A stretch of DNA of 64,000 nt, taken from an uncultured Fluviicola sp. GTDB lineage: Bacteria; Bacteroidota; Bacteroidia; Flavobacteriales_D; Crocinitomicaceae. Positions 17,972 through 26,129 of this stretch are shown here, piece after piece (positions within the stretch are counted from its first letter, which is position 1; every line of letters starts with the position of its first letter). The notes beneath the pieces were generated by a model that did not search any database, was not told the DNA's origin, and worked only from the letters and a program-made list of their open reading frames with translations. A program made the translations under genes and the position numbers. The DNA is taken from positions 62,001 to 126,000 of the forward strand of contig CAJVYC010000002.1 in assembly GCA_913009205.1 (NCBI GenBank), in the 5' to 3' direction.

Positions 17972-20434
17972 TTAAATCATATCGGATTTTTTCTTCTTAA
18001 AGTTTCTAAGGTAAATGGCGTCAACGAAGACGAGAAATCGAATAGAAACACTGTTGATTTGAGGTTGATCGAAAAGAGAACCAAACGTTCCGAAATAACT
18101 TGGATCTAAGTCTGATTTTGAGCGAAACAGGTTATTCTTGTAAACCACTCTCAACTCGCTTCCTGGAACGAAAATCCAGCGGTAATTTACGTCGACCGTG
18201 AAAGCATTGTAATTCGTGTTGTGCACAGATTCTCCTTCACTATCGAGAGGATCATACGCACTTGGCTCGGTCCAACCGTCATTCATTAGTGATCTAAATG
18301 AACTGTAATCTACCTGTTGCCAATAATGGCGTAGACGTAAATCGATTCCCATTCGATTGGTAAAAACAAACTGGCTTTCGATGGAATTTTCAACCACGAC
18401 TCTATCGCGAACGCCAAGCAGAACTTGATCTTCATAACCTGTTTCATCTGGAGAAATATAGCCGTAATCTTCATTGAAAAAGTCCGCATCCACGTTGACG
18501 ACAAGGTTCCAACTGTCAGAAATTCTGAACCTCGGGCTAATAAAAAATCCTTTTCCGTGCTGACTCGTTCCAAAGAAATTCTTGAACCAAAACCGTCCAT
18601 CCAGCGCAAACCGTTTACTATAATCACTGGTGAAAAATGTTGCCAATTCCACGCTTGGATTGAAACGAACTTCTCTTCCAAAATCTCTTGATTCAAAATG
18701 GTTCACACTCCCAAAAGGGTTTACATTCCCTGTAAAATTGGTATAAAGTTGCTTCTTATGAAGTGCTCCTATTCTCCAATTGAATTGCGTATATGAAAAC
18801 AATTGCGGTTTATAAAGTTCCGCATACCGCCATCCAAGACGTACATCTCTTCGGTAGAAGTTCTTGGTTCCTTTAAAGTCATTCCAACTCGCTCCAGCAC
18901 TATATCCTCGCTCATTGTTATTGTAAAGAAAACCAAGATCGTTTGGGTCGTACGTATTGCTTTCTTCCCAATAACCGAAGTCGTATTGAATCAGACCAGA
19001 GACTTTAGCAAATTTTGCAGTAAAACTGTGTCCGTTCACTACTTCGTCTTCAATGACATTTGAAGCTCTCACTGTCGATGAAAGTTTGTATACCCCGTTC
19101 TTGGAGAACAAATTCACCTGCCCTACACTCACATTGGCATCTCTTGCACTGCCTTCTCTCGTCACATTAGTATTCACAAATGAAACTGCACTGTTGTTCT
19201 TCAAGTTTTGAGAAAGCACAAATACGTTGTAATTCGTCAAAGGATTCGTGAGCACCAGTCGTTCCACTCCATTTGAATCTAAAATTGAGGCGCTTGTGCG
19301 GCCTTCAACAGAATTAAAAATTCCAATTCCAAGTCCATTTTTTGTTCGCCCAGAAACCTTTGTTCCATTTATAAGCGGAGAAGAGTTCGGGCTGCTTGCT
19401 AACGTTTCATTTGTCTCTAAGCCATTAATAGCATCGTCGTATCGGTAGGGTCGTGCCCCAATTCGTCTGGAGTAAAACACATCGCCGATTTGGAACAGGT
19501 CAGTTCCTTCGATAAAGAAAGGGCGGTTCTCATTGTAACGAACTTCGAAAGGCCCGAGGTTTAAAACCTGCTTATCAGAAGTGGTTTGGCCAAAATCGGG
19601 AATCAAAGTCATGTCCAATGTAAATGCATCGTTCAATCCGTATTTCAAATCCACTCCATAAGTTAACCTGCTTTTCCAGGTTTCGAGTCCGCTTTCCTGA
19701 TCGAATGAATTCTCAACATAACCCGTTGCATAAGGTGTGATTGAAAGTCGTAACGGTGATTTAACATCTTTCAAACCTTTCATATAACCCGACTGCGTTA
19801 TTCCTCCATAAACTTGCGGATCAATTGGATTCCAATGGGACATTTCACGACTTCTTCGAACTTGTCTCCAAAAATTCATTTTCCATTCTTGAACCGGCTT
19901 ATTTGGAAAACGAACCGCTGAATACGGAATTCTAATTTCAAACGACCAACCAAATTCTGTTTTCGAAACCGCACTTTTCCAAACTGCATTCCATGAATCG
20001 TCCATATCATCGGACGACTCCAATCCATCTATTTCAACACCCGCAGCGGTTACCATGAAAGCAAACGCATTAACGCTATTCGCATAAGGATCAAGAGAAA
20101 CGCCAAACCAATCGGCATTTCCAGTATCATCTCTTTGTGATAAAGTATAACTTACAGAATCAGGATTTGGGTCATAAAGATTCCCTCCGAAGTAGATGGC
20201 GTCATCGTCGTAAAAAACGTGAATTTCAGAATCGAATTTAGATATCGCTCCGTAAGAAGGAGAATTCACTGTAAATTTATCTGCAATTTCTGTGGTTTTC
20301 CAAACCTTTTCATTAAGAAGTCCATCCATTTCTAAAACGGCATCTTGTTGCTCAACATGGTATTCACGCTGAGCATAAGCAGATTGCCCGCAGGATAAGA
20401 ATATTAAGCAAAGAAAGAGCAGTTTAATTTTCAT
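17972..20434 (-). CDS. DUF5916 outer-membrane protein with N-terminal CBM9-like domain
   Basis: 820 aa. Signal peptide (LLFLCLIFLSCGQSAYA), then a carbohydrate-binding-module-9-like beta sandwich (MDGLLNEKVWKTTEIADKF ... DDDAIYFGGNLYDPNPD) and a long beta-barrel-like region (DUF5916), ending with strand-rich outer-membrane repeats. Such proteins are widespread in Bacteroidota, function unknown; the CBM9-like start suggests ligand capture at the cell surface. Its own gene, with a remnant phosphatase gene upstream. Confidence 0.85.
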   Translation of the reverse strand: MKIKLLFLCLIFLSCGQSAYAQREYHVEQQDAVLEMDGLLNEKVWKTTEIADKFTVNSPSYGAISKFDSEIHVFYDDDAIYFGGNLYDPNPDSVSYTLSQRDDTGNADWFGVSLDPYANSVNAFAFMVTAAGVEIDGLESSDDMDDSWNAVWKSAVSKTEFGWSFEIRIPYSAVRFPNKPVQEWKMNFWRQVRRSREMSHWNPIDPQVYGGITQSGYMKGLKDVKSPLRLSITPYATGYVENSFDQESGLETWKSRLTYGVDLKYGLNDAFTLDMTLIPDFGQTTSDKQVLNLGPFEVRYNENRPFFIEGTDLFQIGDVFYSRRIGARPYRYDDAINGLETNETLASSPNSSPLINGTKVSGRTKNGLGIGIFNSVEGRTSASILDSNGVERLVLTNPLTNYNVFVLSQNLKNNSAVSFVNTNVTREGSARDANVSVGQVNLFSKNGVYKLSSTVRASNVIEDEVVNGHSFTAKFAKVSGLIQYDFGYWEESNTYDPNDLGFLYNNNERGYSAGASWNDFKGTKNFYRRDVRLGWRYAELYKPQLFSYTQFNWRIGALHKKQLYTNFTGNVNPFGSVNHFESRDFGREVRFNPSVELATFFTSDYSKRFALDGRFWFKNFFGTSQHGKGFFISPRFRISDSWNLVVNVDADFFNEDYGYISPDETGYEDQVLLGVRDRVVVENSIESQFVFTNRMGIDLRLRHYWQQVDYSSFRSLMNDGWTEPSAYDPLDSEGESVHNTNYNAFTVDVNYRWIFVPGSELRVVYKNNLFRSKSDLDPSYFGTFGSLFDQPQINSVSIRFLVFVDAIYLRNFKKKKSDMI

Positions 20435-20560
20435 TTGTATCCACTAATACACAACAAAACTAAGGAATAGAAGGGTTGCTAACGCAATTTTTACAAATGA
20501 TTAACAATAGAATTCTTCAACGGTTGGAAAGAAAGATGAACGGCTGTTAGACTTAAACAA

Positions 20561-20850
20561 CTAGGATGCAAATATCATCGATTTGCTCATCAAATTAATT
20601 TTATTCGCTGATTTATCAATTTCTTGGCGTTCTCCTTTCAGCTCTATAATTGAAAAACCGTATTATTCATGATCCACAGATGCTCATTTACAATCCGTCC
20701 ATTGTTTGCACTTTCTGGCTTTAAAACCCAATAATTCTGATGCGCTCCAGAAAACTTTAAATACCTCCTATCCTTGTCGATATAACAAAGAGGTAAATGA
20801 AACACTTCATATCCTAAAAATAACACTTTAATAGATTTTGAAAGGATTAA
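20561..20850 (-). pseudogene. Fragment of a SpoIIE-type (PP2C) serine phosphatase, frameshifted
   Basis: Two adjoining minus-strand frames together read like the end of a SpoIIE/PP2C phosphatase domain. The first (from about 20850 to 20644) has LPLCYIDKDRRYLKFSGAHQ, close to the family's ALCxID...LxFAGAxxPL stretch. The second continues with ELKGERQEID, the usual IExKGxRQPIG stretch. One missing A at the TTATAG junction near 20641 would restore a single frame. The N-terminal bulk of the gene is absent. A GTG at 20826 could start a 60-codon frame but a real protein is unlikely. Confidence 0.5.
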
Positions 20851-23585
20851 AACCTTAAGATCAACTTTAAGTTGAACCGACGCTGTGTCAAGTAATTAGG
20901 TATTGAGTAGTAAACACCTTGGGTATCTTGAATCCACTGTTTCGAGAGAACATTGTTTATACCCAATAAATTAAATACCTCGAATGAAATTATTGCATCG
21001 GTAAACCTTCTAGACCAGAAACTTTCTTGAATTTCTTCATTGATCGGGTCAGTCCCTGCATTCTTCAACTTTCTTAGCTCCTGAGCGGCGACTTTCTGTT
21101 TATGGCGGTAAAGGAAATCATAGGACGTTCCAAAATCCACTCTAAAGTAGGATTTCATGCGCAGTGTATCTCTGTATCGGTTTAAGTCTGGCGGTCCGTA
21201 AGGCAATCTTGATCCAAATTGAATACCAACTTGAACGCTAATACTTTCATACTTAGGCATACGGTCTTGAATCAAAGCACCGAAATTCATCCATTGATCT
21301 GTTGGTCTTGGAATATAACCGGGCTCAATAATAGCACTATCAACAACCGTTTGATCTTCGCTAATTCCAAAGATGATCTTGTCACCCGCTTCATTGTAGT
21401 ATTCCGTGAATTGATCTGTTAAGACATCTTCCTTCGTATTCAAGAAACCAACTTTAAAGAACGATTCAATTCCAGGAACAAATTGACCATGGATATTAAG
21501 GTCAAGACCATAAGCGTAGCCAACAGCATCATTATTCGCAAAGTAACGCGTTCTAACATTGTCAATTTCATACGGATTTATATTCCACAAATACTTATAA
21601 TAGGCTTCTGCTGTAAATTTGAATGGAACTTCTCTGTCCCACATATTGAAATAAACATCTGTTCCCGTAACAATGTGCAATGATTTCTGAGAAAGAACAT
21701 TCATATTTAATCCTCCTTCAAACGTCCTAAATTCTCTGTAAAAAGGTGGTTGATAGTACAATCCTGTAGCTACTTTAAAGACAACATCTCTTCTTTTTAC
21801 AACAGAATCATCCACCATGTATACCCTTGGGAAATACTTCAAAGTAGCTCTTGGTGTAAGGTAAAAATCGTCGTTTGCGCTTGTATACCCAACTCGTAAC
21901 CCACAGCTCATAGCCAATTTAGATCGCGATTCTCTGATTGTATCTCTAAACGTTACCTTCTCTTTAACTCCAAGTTTATTTTTGTATTTTTTGGTCACTT
22001 CAACAGAATGGTTCAATTTGTTTTTAGACCAAATTGAATTGAGTTGAACAAAGGACGTATAGCGTTGCGATCTTAGACTCAACTTGCCTTTAATCGTTTC
22101 AAACAATTGAATTTCATTGGGTGGGGTTTCTTCAGGTGCAACAGAATAACCCGCAGAATCGATCATTCTCCATTCACTTAACACATCTTGAAAATCGTCC
22201 ATTTGGAAGTTGACTCCCCACTTCAAAACATTGCTTCTGAACTTTAATCTTTCATCATCTTTATAACCCTTATTGAGCTGATGATCGCCATGATGATAAA
22301 CATTGATAATCGTTGCATTCAGTCTATTTCTCGCATGATTTAAGAAGGTTCCAACTCCTAAAACGGCAATAGAGTCACCGAATTCTTCTTTTGATGGATC
22401 TGTTTCCAATTCATTTATGAAATATTGGCCTTGAATATCGAAAGACTCGCGTTCATCAGTATTAAAAACAGTAGCGTACAACTCCAAATGCGACTTCTCA
22501 TCGACCGTTTGATATTTCAAAGCTGTTCCTCCCATCATAGTCTGAAAACGCGTCTTCTCTTCCCCATCGAAGTAAATTGTAAATGAATAGGCCTCGTTTG
22601 CTGTTCCGAAATCTGTTCGTGCCGTTTCTGGTGCGAATCGGTAATCATTCGATGAAAAATGTCCTATCGTCGACCAAGTCAATCGTTCTGTTATTTTATA
22701 ATTCACAAGAACTTGCGCATCCCAAAAAACGGGGTTGTAAGAACCTTTCGTTGGAAGAGAATTCAACAAATAACCATTAGAACGGTAACGCGCACCAACC
22801 AAATAATTCAATCTGTTTGAAACTGCATGTCCAATGTGAGCCTCGACGCCCATAAGTGAAGCCATTAAAGAACCCTCCAATGAATCTTTCTTGTTTTTTC
22901 CGCCAGGCGTTTTGTATGTAATATCTAGGACAGAACTCAGCTTATCACCATATTCTGCGCTAAACCCACCTCCAGAAAATTGTATTGAACTGACCAACGC
23001 AGAGTTTATAAAACTCATTCCTTCTTGCTGTCCCGAGCGTGTTAAAAACGGTCGGTAAATATTGAACCCATTGACGTAGACTAAGTTTTCGTCGTACGAT
23101 CCACCTCTTACGTTATAGTTACTTGTTAATTCATTGTTAGAAGAAGCAGCCGTGGTTAATGCAAGAAGTCTCTCAACGCCACCGTTCATTGGGATTAACT
23201 GAAGATCGACATACTCTAATTTATCAAGTTCAAGTGGGTTTTCGACGGCATGATTCACGACAATCGGACCTTCCACCTGATATGGAAACCTAAAGTCACC
23301 GATGTCGATTGTATCCTCTTTGTTAAAACTCACTGGATACTTCAATCGGTCTTTCATATCCAATTCGAAATAGAGCATAGTCCCAAATTGATTGAAGAAG
23401 CTAATCTCAAACCGACCGTTTTTATCCGTTAAGTGCAAATCTTGATTCACGCTATTCTTCGCTGAAACGAGAACATTTGGAAGGGCTTTCCCTCTTTTAT
23501 CGATGCAACGACCGGTCACAACAGTTGTCTGCGCGAAAATCAGACTAGTAAAACATAGGAAAATAAGTAACAGTAATTTGTGCAT
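20847..23585 (-). CDS. TonB-dependent receptor with carboxypeptidase-regulatory-like domain
   Basis: 912 aa from the ATG at 23585, giving a clean signal peptide MHKLLLLIFLCFTSLIFAQ; the frame extends 7 codons further to 23606. Next come a CarboxypepD_reg-like beta sandwich (TGRCIDKRGKALPNVLVSAKN, about 24-105), a plug domain (NYNVRGGSYDENLVYVNGFNIYRP, about 110-230) and an outer-membrane barrel that ends in the terminal Phe expected for BAM substrates (LKLILRF). Substrate unknown; no SusD partner adjoins, so it is not a classic polysaccharide-utilisation pair. Confidence 0.9.
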   Translation of the reverse strand: MHKLLLLIFLCFTSLIFAQTTVVTGRCIDKRGKALPNVLVSAKNSVNQDLHLTDKNGRFEISFFNQFGTMLYFELDMKDRLKYPVSFNKEDTIDIGDFRFPYQVEGPIVVNHAVENPLELDKLEYVDLQLIPMNGGVERLLALTTAASSNNELTSNYNVRGGSYDENLVYVNGFNIYRPFLTRSGQQEGMSFINSALVSSIQFSGGGFSAEYGDKLSSVLDITYKTPGGKNKKDSLEGSLMASLMGVEAHIGHAVSNRLNYLVGARYRSNGYLLNSLPTKGSYNPVFWDAQVLVNYKITERLTWSTIGHFSSNDYRFAPETARTDFGTANEAYSFTIYFDGEEKTRFQTMMGGTALKYQTVDEKSHLELYATVFNTDERESFDIQGQYFINELETDPSKEEFGDSIAVLGVGTFLNHARNRLNATIINVYHHGDHQLNKGYKDDERLKFRSNVLKWGVNFQMDDFQDVLSEWRMIDSAGYSVAPEETPPNEIQLFETIKGKLSLRSQRYTSFVQLNSIWSKNKLNHSVEVTKKYKNKLGVKEKVTFRDTIRESRSKLAMSCGLRVGYTSANDDFYLTPRATLKYFPRVYMVDDSVVKRRDVVFKVATGLYYQPPFYREFRTFEGGLNMNVLSQKSLHIVTGTDVYFNMWDREVPFKFTAEAYYKYLWNINPYEIDNVRTRYFANNDAVGYAYGLDLNIHGQFVPGIESFFKVGFLNTKEDVLTDQFTEYYNEAGDKIIFGISEDQTVVDSAIIEPGYIPRPTDQWMNFGALIQDRMPKYESISVQVGIQFGSRLPYGPPDLNRYRDTLRMKSYFRVDFGTSYDFLYRHKQKVAAQELRKLKNAGTDPINEEIQESFWSRRFTDAIISFEVFNLLGINNVLSKQWIQDTQGVYYSIPNYLTQRRFNLKLILRF

Positions 23586-23634
23586 TGTATAATTGTTGCT
23601 TAACAAACGTTAGATCTATTGGAATATTTCAAGC

Positions 23635-25224
23635 TTATTCAGCAAGTAAGAGAATTAAGTTCTTTTCAAATGGATCTAGCATAGTGTATAAATCGTTTAC
23701 ATGAGACGAAACCTTACCATCTGCACAGAATTGGAAGAAATTAACAGAGCGTTCTTGCAATCCATTGTTTGGAAAAAGTTTCGATTTAATTTGATCCATG
23801 GCCTTCATAACCTCCTCGTGCTTTCCTTTAGACATCTTTATTGCCTTGGATTTGACTCCATCAATTTGCTTCGACAACTTTGCAACTTCAGCATCGGCAA
23901 ACTGCCCTTTGCTTTGATCGAGCTCAAGAATTGTATTTTTCAAGGTGTCCGTTAAGGCCTTTAATTGCTCATTAAGTAAAGTAAAGTCTAATTCATCCCC
24001 GGCATTGTCCTGCACAAATTCTTTTTTCCAGGCATCGAGATCTTTAAAGATGTCTGTTACCGCAAATTCGAATTTCTCTAGTTTCCCTATTATTGCGCTA
24101 TCCAACCATATAACTGAATTCCGAACTTGAATCATAGGGTAAGGCAATTGCAAGGCATCAAAAACACCTTTGAGTTGCAACCAATAAGAGATTTCCCCTG
24201 CTCCACCAATATATGCTAAATTGGGCAAAATAACTTCTTGATAAACAGGACGAAGAATTACGTTTGGTGAGAATCGTTCTGGATTTGCATTGATTTCTTC
24301 GATTATAGCTTCTTGGCTGTATTCTCCAATTCCTTCAATAATGAATTTACCATCCACCATTTCAACCCTTTGACGGATTCCTTTTTCAATATAAAAGAGA
24401 TTAATTTCTCTTGAAGTCACCTGTAATTTTGCATCTACTTTCTCTAACTTTTCATTCGTCAAAGAAACTTGGTTGAATGAAAATTGCTCTTCAATTTCTT
24501 TTACCATTACTGGAATGAAACTACTTTTAAGGGCGCGATCATCTCCATCTACAATCAACAAACCTCTGTCTCCAAAGATTTCATTGACCAAGCTTCGAGT
24601 CATTTCAGCAAAGTCCTTACCGCTGTATGCATCTATAATTTTCGATACCTCTGAATCCTGATGATTTGAAAACAGATCCATCAATTTCTCTCTTACTTCT
24701 TCAAAGCCATCGACATCAAATCGACCAACAGGTCCCTGCTGGTCGCTTTCCCAAGTGATTTTTTGGTTGAACAAATTGCACGATTGAATCTCTTCAAAAT
24801 CATGATCCTCTGCGGCCATCCAATAAACCGGGACGAATTTTTTATTCGGATACTTTACTTTAAGCTCTTCACACATTTTTATCACATGAAGAATTTTTAC
24901 AACAAAATAAAGCGGCCCTGTAAACAAAGACAATTGATGTCCCGTTGTTATCGTGAAGGTATTTTCGTTCAACAATGCATCCAAGTTGATTTGAGAAGCT
25001 TCACTTAAATTCAAAGTCGTGTTTTGTTGAATCAATGCATTCTTAAGCACCTTTCTCGACTCATTATCAAACGATTCTGCCTTTAATTTTATTTGACCTT
25101 CAAAGGCATCAATTTCGAAAGGTTTATTCATAAAATTTGAATAAAATTCTTGATCATAGACCATTTTGATTTGCTGTTCAGAAAACAGTCCTGATTCCTT
25201 TCTATTAATTGTCATTGATTTCAT
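23635..25224 (-). CDS. bshC: Bacillithiol biosynthesis cysteine-adding enzyme BshC
   Basis: 529 aa, standard for BshC. It is thought to ligate cysteine to GlcN-malate, the last step of bacillithiol synthesis. Recognised from TITTGHQLSLFTGPLYFVVKI, the PVYWMAAEDHDFEEI motif, LPNLAYIGGAGEISYWLQLK and a C-terminal coiled coil. Starts at the ATG at 25224 or at the ATG three codons later (25215). A TACATTTG -7 element at 25229-25236 lies directly against the start codon, so the transcript has almost no leader. It diverges from the cyclophilin gene across a 68-base gap with an inverted repeat. Confidence 0.94.
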   Translation of the reverse strand: MKSMTINRKESGLFSEQQIKMVYDQEFYSNFMNKPFEIDAFEGQIKLKAESFDNESRKVLKNALIQQNTTLNLSEASQINLDALLNENTFTITTGHQLSLFTGPLYFVVKILHVIKMCEELKVKYPNKKFVPVYWMAAEDHDFEEIQSCNLFNQKITWESDQQGPVGRFDVDGFEEVREKLMDLFSNHQDSEVSKIIDAYSGKDFAEMTRSLVNEIFGDRGLLIVDGDDRALKSSFIPVMVKEIEEQFSFNQVSLTNEKLEKVDAKLQVTSREINLFYIEKGIRQRVEMVDGKFIIEGIGEYSQEAIIEEINANPERFSPNVILRPVYQEVILPNLAYIGGAGEISYWLQLKGVFDALQLPYPMIQVRNSVIWLDSAIIGKLEKFEFAVTDIFKDLDAWKKEFVQDNAGDELDFTLLNEQLKALTDTLKNTILELDQSKGQFADAEVAKLSKQIDGVKSKAIKMSKGKHEEVMKAMDQIKSKLFPNNGLQERSVNFFQFCADGKVSSHVNDLYTMLDPFEKNLILLLAE

Positions 25225-25228
25225 TGAA

Positions 25229-25236
25229 CAAATGTA
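25229..25236 (-). promoter_or_regulatory. -7 element TACATTTG for bshC
   Basis: Minus strand TACATTTG fits TAnnTTTG. Transcription would start at or just before the ATG at 25224. No clear -33 TTG. Confidence 0.45.
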
Positions 25237-25242
25237 CTTAAG

Positions 25243-25264
25243 TTGCCTTGAATAATAAAGGCAA
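25243..25264. promoter_or_regulatory. Inverted repeat TTGCCTT-N8-AAGGCAA between divergent promoters
   Basis: Perfect 7-bp arms (25243-25249 and 25258-25264). It overlaps the -33 TTG of the cyclophilin promoter and lies just upstream of the bshC -7 element, where an operator for both genes would sit. No T-run follows, so it is not a terminator. Confidence 0.4.
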
Positions 25265-25277
25265 GAAGTTATCTTTA
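25248..25277 (+). promoter_or_regulatory. Promoter TTG-N19-TATCTTTA for the cyclophilin gene
   Basis: TTG at 25248-25250, 19 bases, TATCTTTA at 25270-25277 (one base off TAnnTTTG). It shows that the ATG at 25293, not the longer frame from 25248, is the start. Confidence 0.55.
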
Positions 25278-25292
25278 CAAAAATTGAATTTT

Positions 25293-25742
25293 ATGGAAGC
25301 AATTATTAAAACTAATAAAGGAGACATGAAGGTCGAATTCTACGATACTGATGCTCCGAAAACAGTAGCTAATTTCACTAAATTGGCGAAAGAAGGATAT
25401 TATGACGGATTGAAATGGCACAGAGTGTTACCTGATTTCGTTATTCAAGGTGGGTGCCCGAATTCAAGAGACGGTGCTGAAGGAATGGCAGGAACAGGTG
25501 GGCCTGGTTACCAAATTGATTGTGAAGTTGACGGAGGAAATCAACACCACGAGAAAGGAGTTCTTTCAATGGCTCATGCTGGCAAAAACACTGGAGGATC
25601 GCAATTCTTTGTTTGTCACTCTAGAAACAATACTGCGCATTTAGATGGAGGTCACACGTGCTTCGGTAAAGTTATTGACGGTCTTGATGTAATTGATGAG
25701 ATTCGCGAAGGAGATTCTATAGATAGCATCACTGTACTTTAA
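25293..25742 (+). CDS. Cyclophilin-type peptidyl-prolyl cis-trans isomerase
   Basis: 149 aa, short bacterial cyclophilin without signal peptide, so cytosolic. Starts [20 protein letters not shown]; active-site region [16 protein letters not shown] (Arg in FHRV-like HRV), [17 protein letters not shown] and [19 protein letters not shown]. Catalyses proline isomerisation in protein folding. The frame upstream to 25248 overlaps its promoter and is not coding. A long terminator hairpin follows. Confidence 0.95.
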   Translation: MEAIIKTNKGDMKVEFYDTDAPKTVANFTKLAKEGYYDGLKWHRVLPDFVIQGGCPNSRDGAEGMAGTGGPGYQIDCEVDGGNQHHEKGVLSMAHAGKNTGGSQFFVCHSRNNTAHLDGGHTCFGKVIDGLDVIDEIREGDSIDSITVL

Positions 25743-25761
25743 AAGTACATCGATCTTATTG

Positions 25762-25817
25762 AGGGAAAAGTAAATAGCTTAAATTGATTTTCAAGTTATT
25801 TACTTTTCCCTTTTTTT
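25762..25817 (+). terminator. Rho-independent terminator after the cyclophilin gene
   Basis: A 19-bp stem (25762-25780 with 25793-25811, one G-U pair) with a 12-base loop and seven Ts at 25811-25817. Confidence 0.9.
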
Positions 25818-25866
25818 GGTCCTCAATATTTCTATATCTTAAACATCCGAACATTGTAATTCGTCT

Positions 25867-26061
25867 ATGAAAACCAGCTTAATAATTCTCAACTGTCTCT
25901 TTATCGGAGTGTTCCTTTTTGTTACTTCATGTGAAGTGAAATCCGATGAAAGTATTAAAGAAAAAAAACCAGAGCAATTAGAACAGGCCCAAAAAGAAAA
26001 AAGAAGACGCAAAGATATTCTAAGAATCGTAGAATGTGAGGAAGATTTAAAGGAAGAATAA
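25867..26061 (+). CDS. Small lipoprotein, unknown function
   Basis: 64 aa. Signal peptide II: hydrophobic LIILNCLFIGVFLFVTSC with lipobox VTSC (Cys22). The mature part is about 43 residues, almost all charged (KEKKPEQLEQAQKEKRRRKD), probably one helix. Stands between the cyclophilin terminator and the dnaX promoter. I do not recognise a family. Confidence 0.6.
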   Translation: MKTSLIILNCLFIGVFLFVTSCEVKSDESIKEKKPEQLEQAQKEKRRRKDILRIVECEEDLKEE

Positions 26062-26115
26062 TTCCACTTTTCACAAGAGTTATCAACAGTTCTACAATTC
26101 AACGGAGAATTCATT

Positions 26116-26123
26116 TATATTTG
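26116..26123 (+). promoter_or_regulatory. -7 element TATATTTG for dnaX
   Basis: Exact TAnnTTTG match. The dnaX ATG at 26130 is only 6 bases downstream, so the mRNA is predicted to be leaderless or nearly so. A DnaA-box-like TTATCAACA (26080-26088) lies upstream, one base off TTATCCACA. Confidence 0.5.
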
Positions 26124-26129
26124 TATCGG

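Noticed and set aside
18310-18696. 128-codon minus-strand frame
   Set aside because: Lies entirely inside the DUF5916 gene in another frame; its composition follows the real gene.
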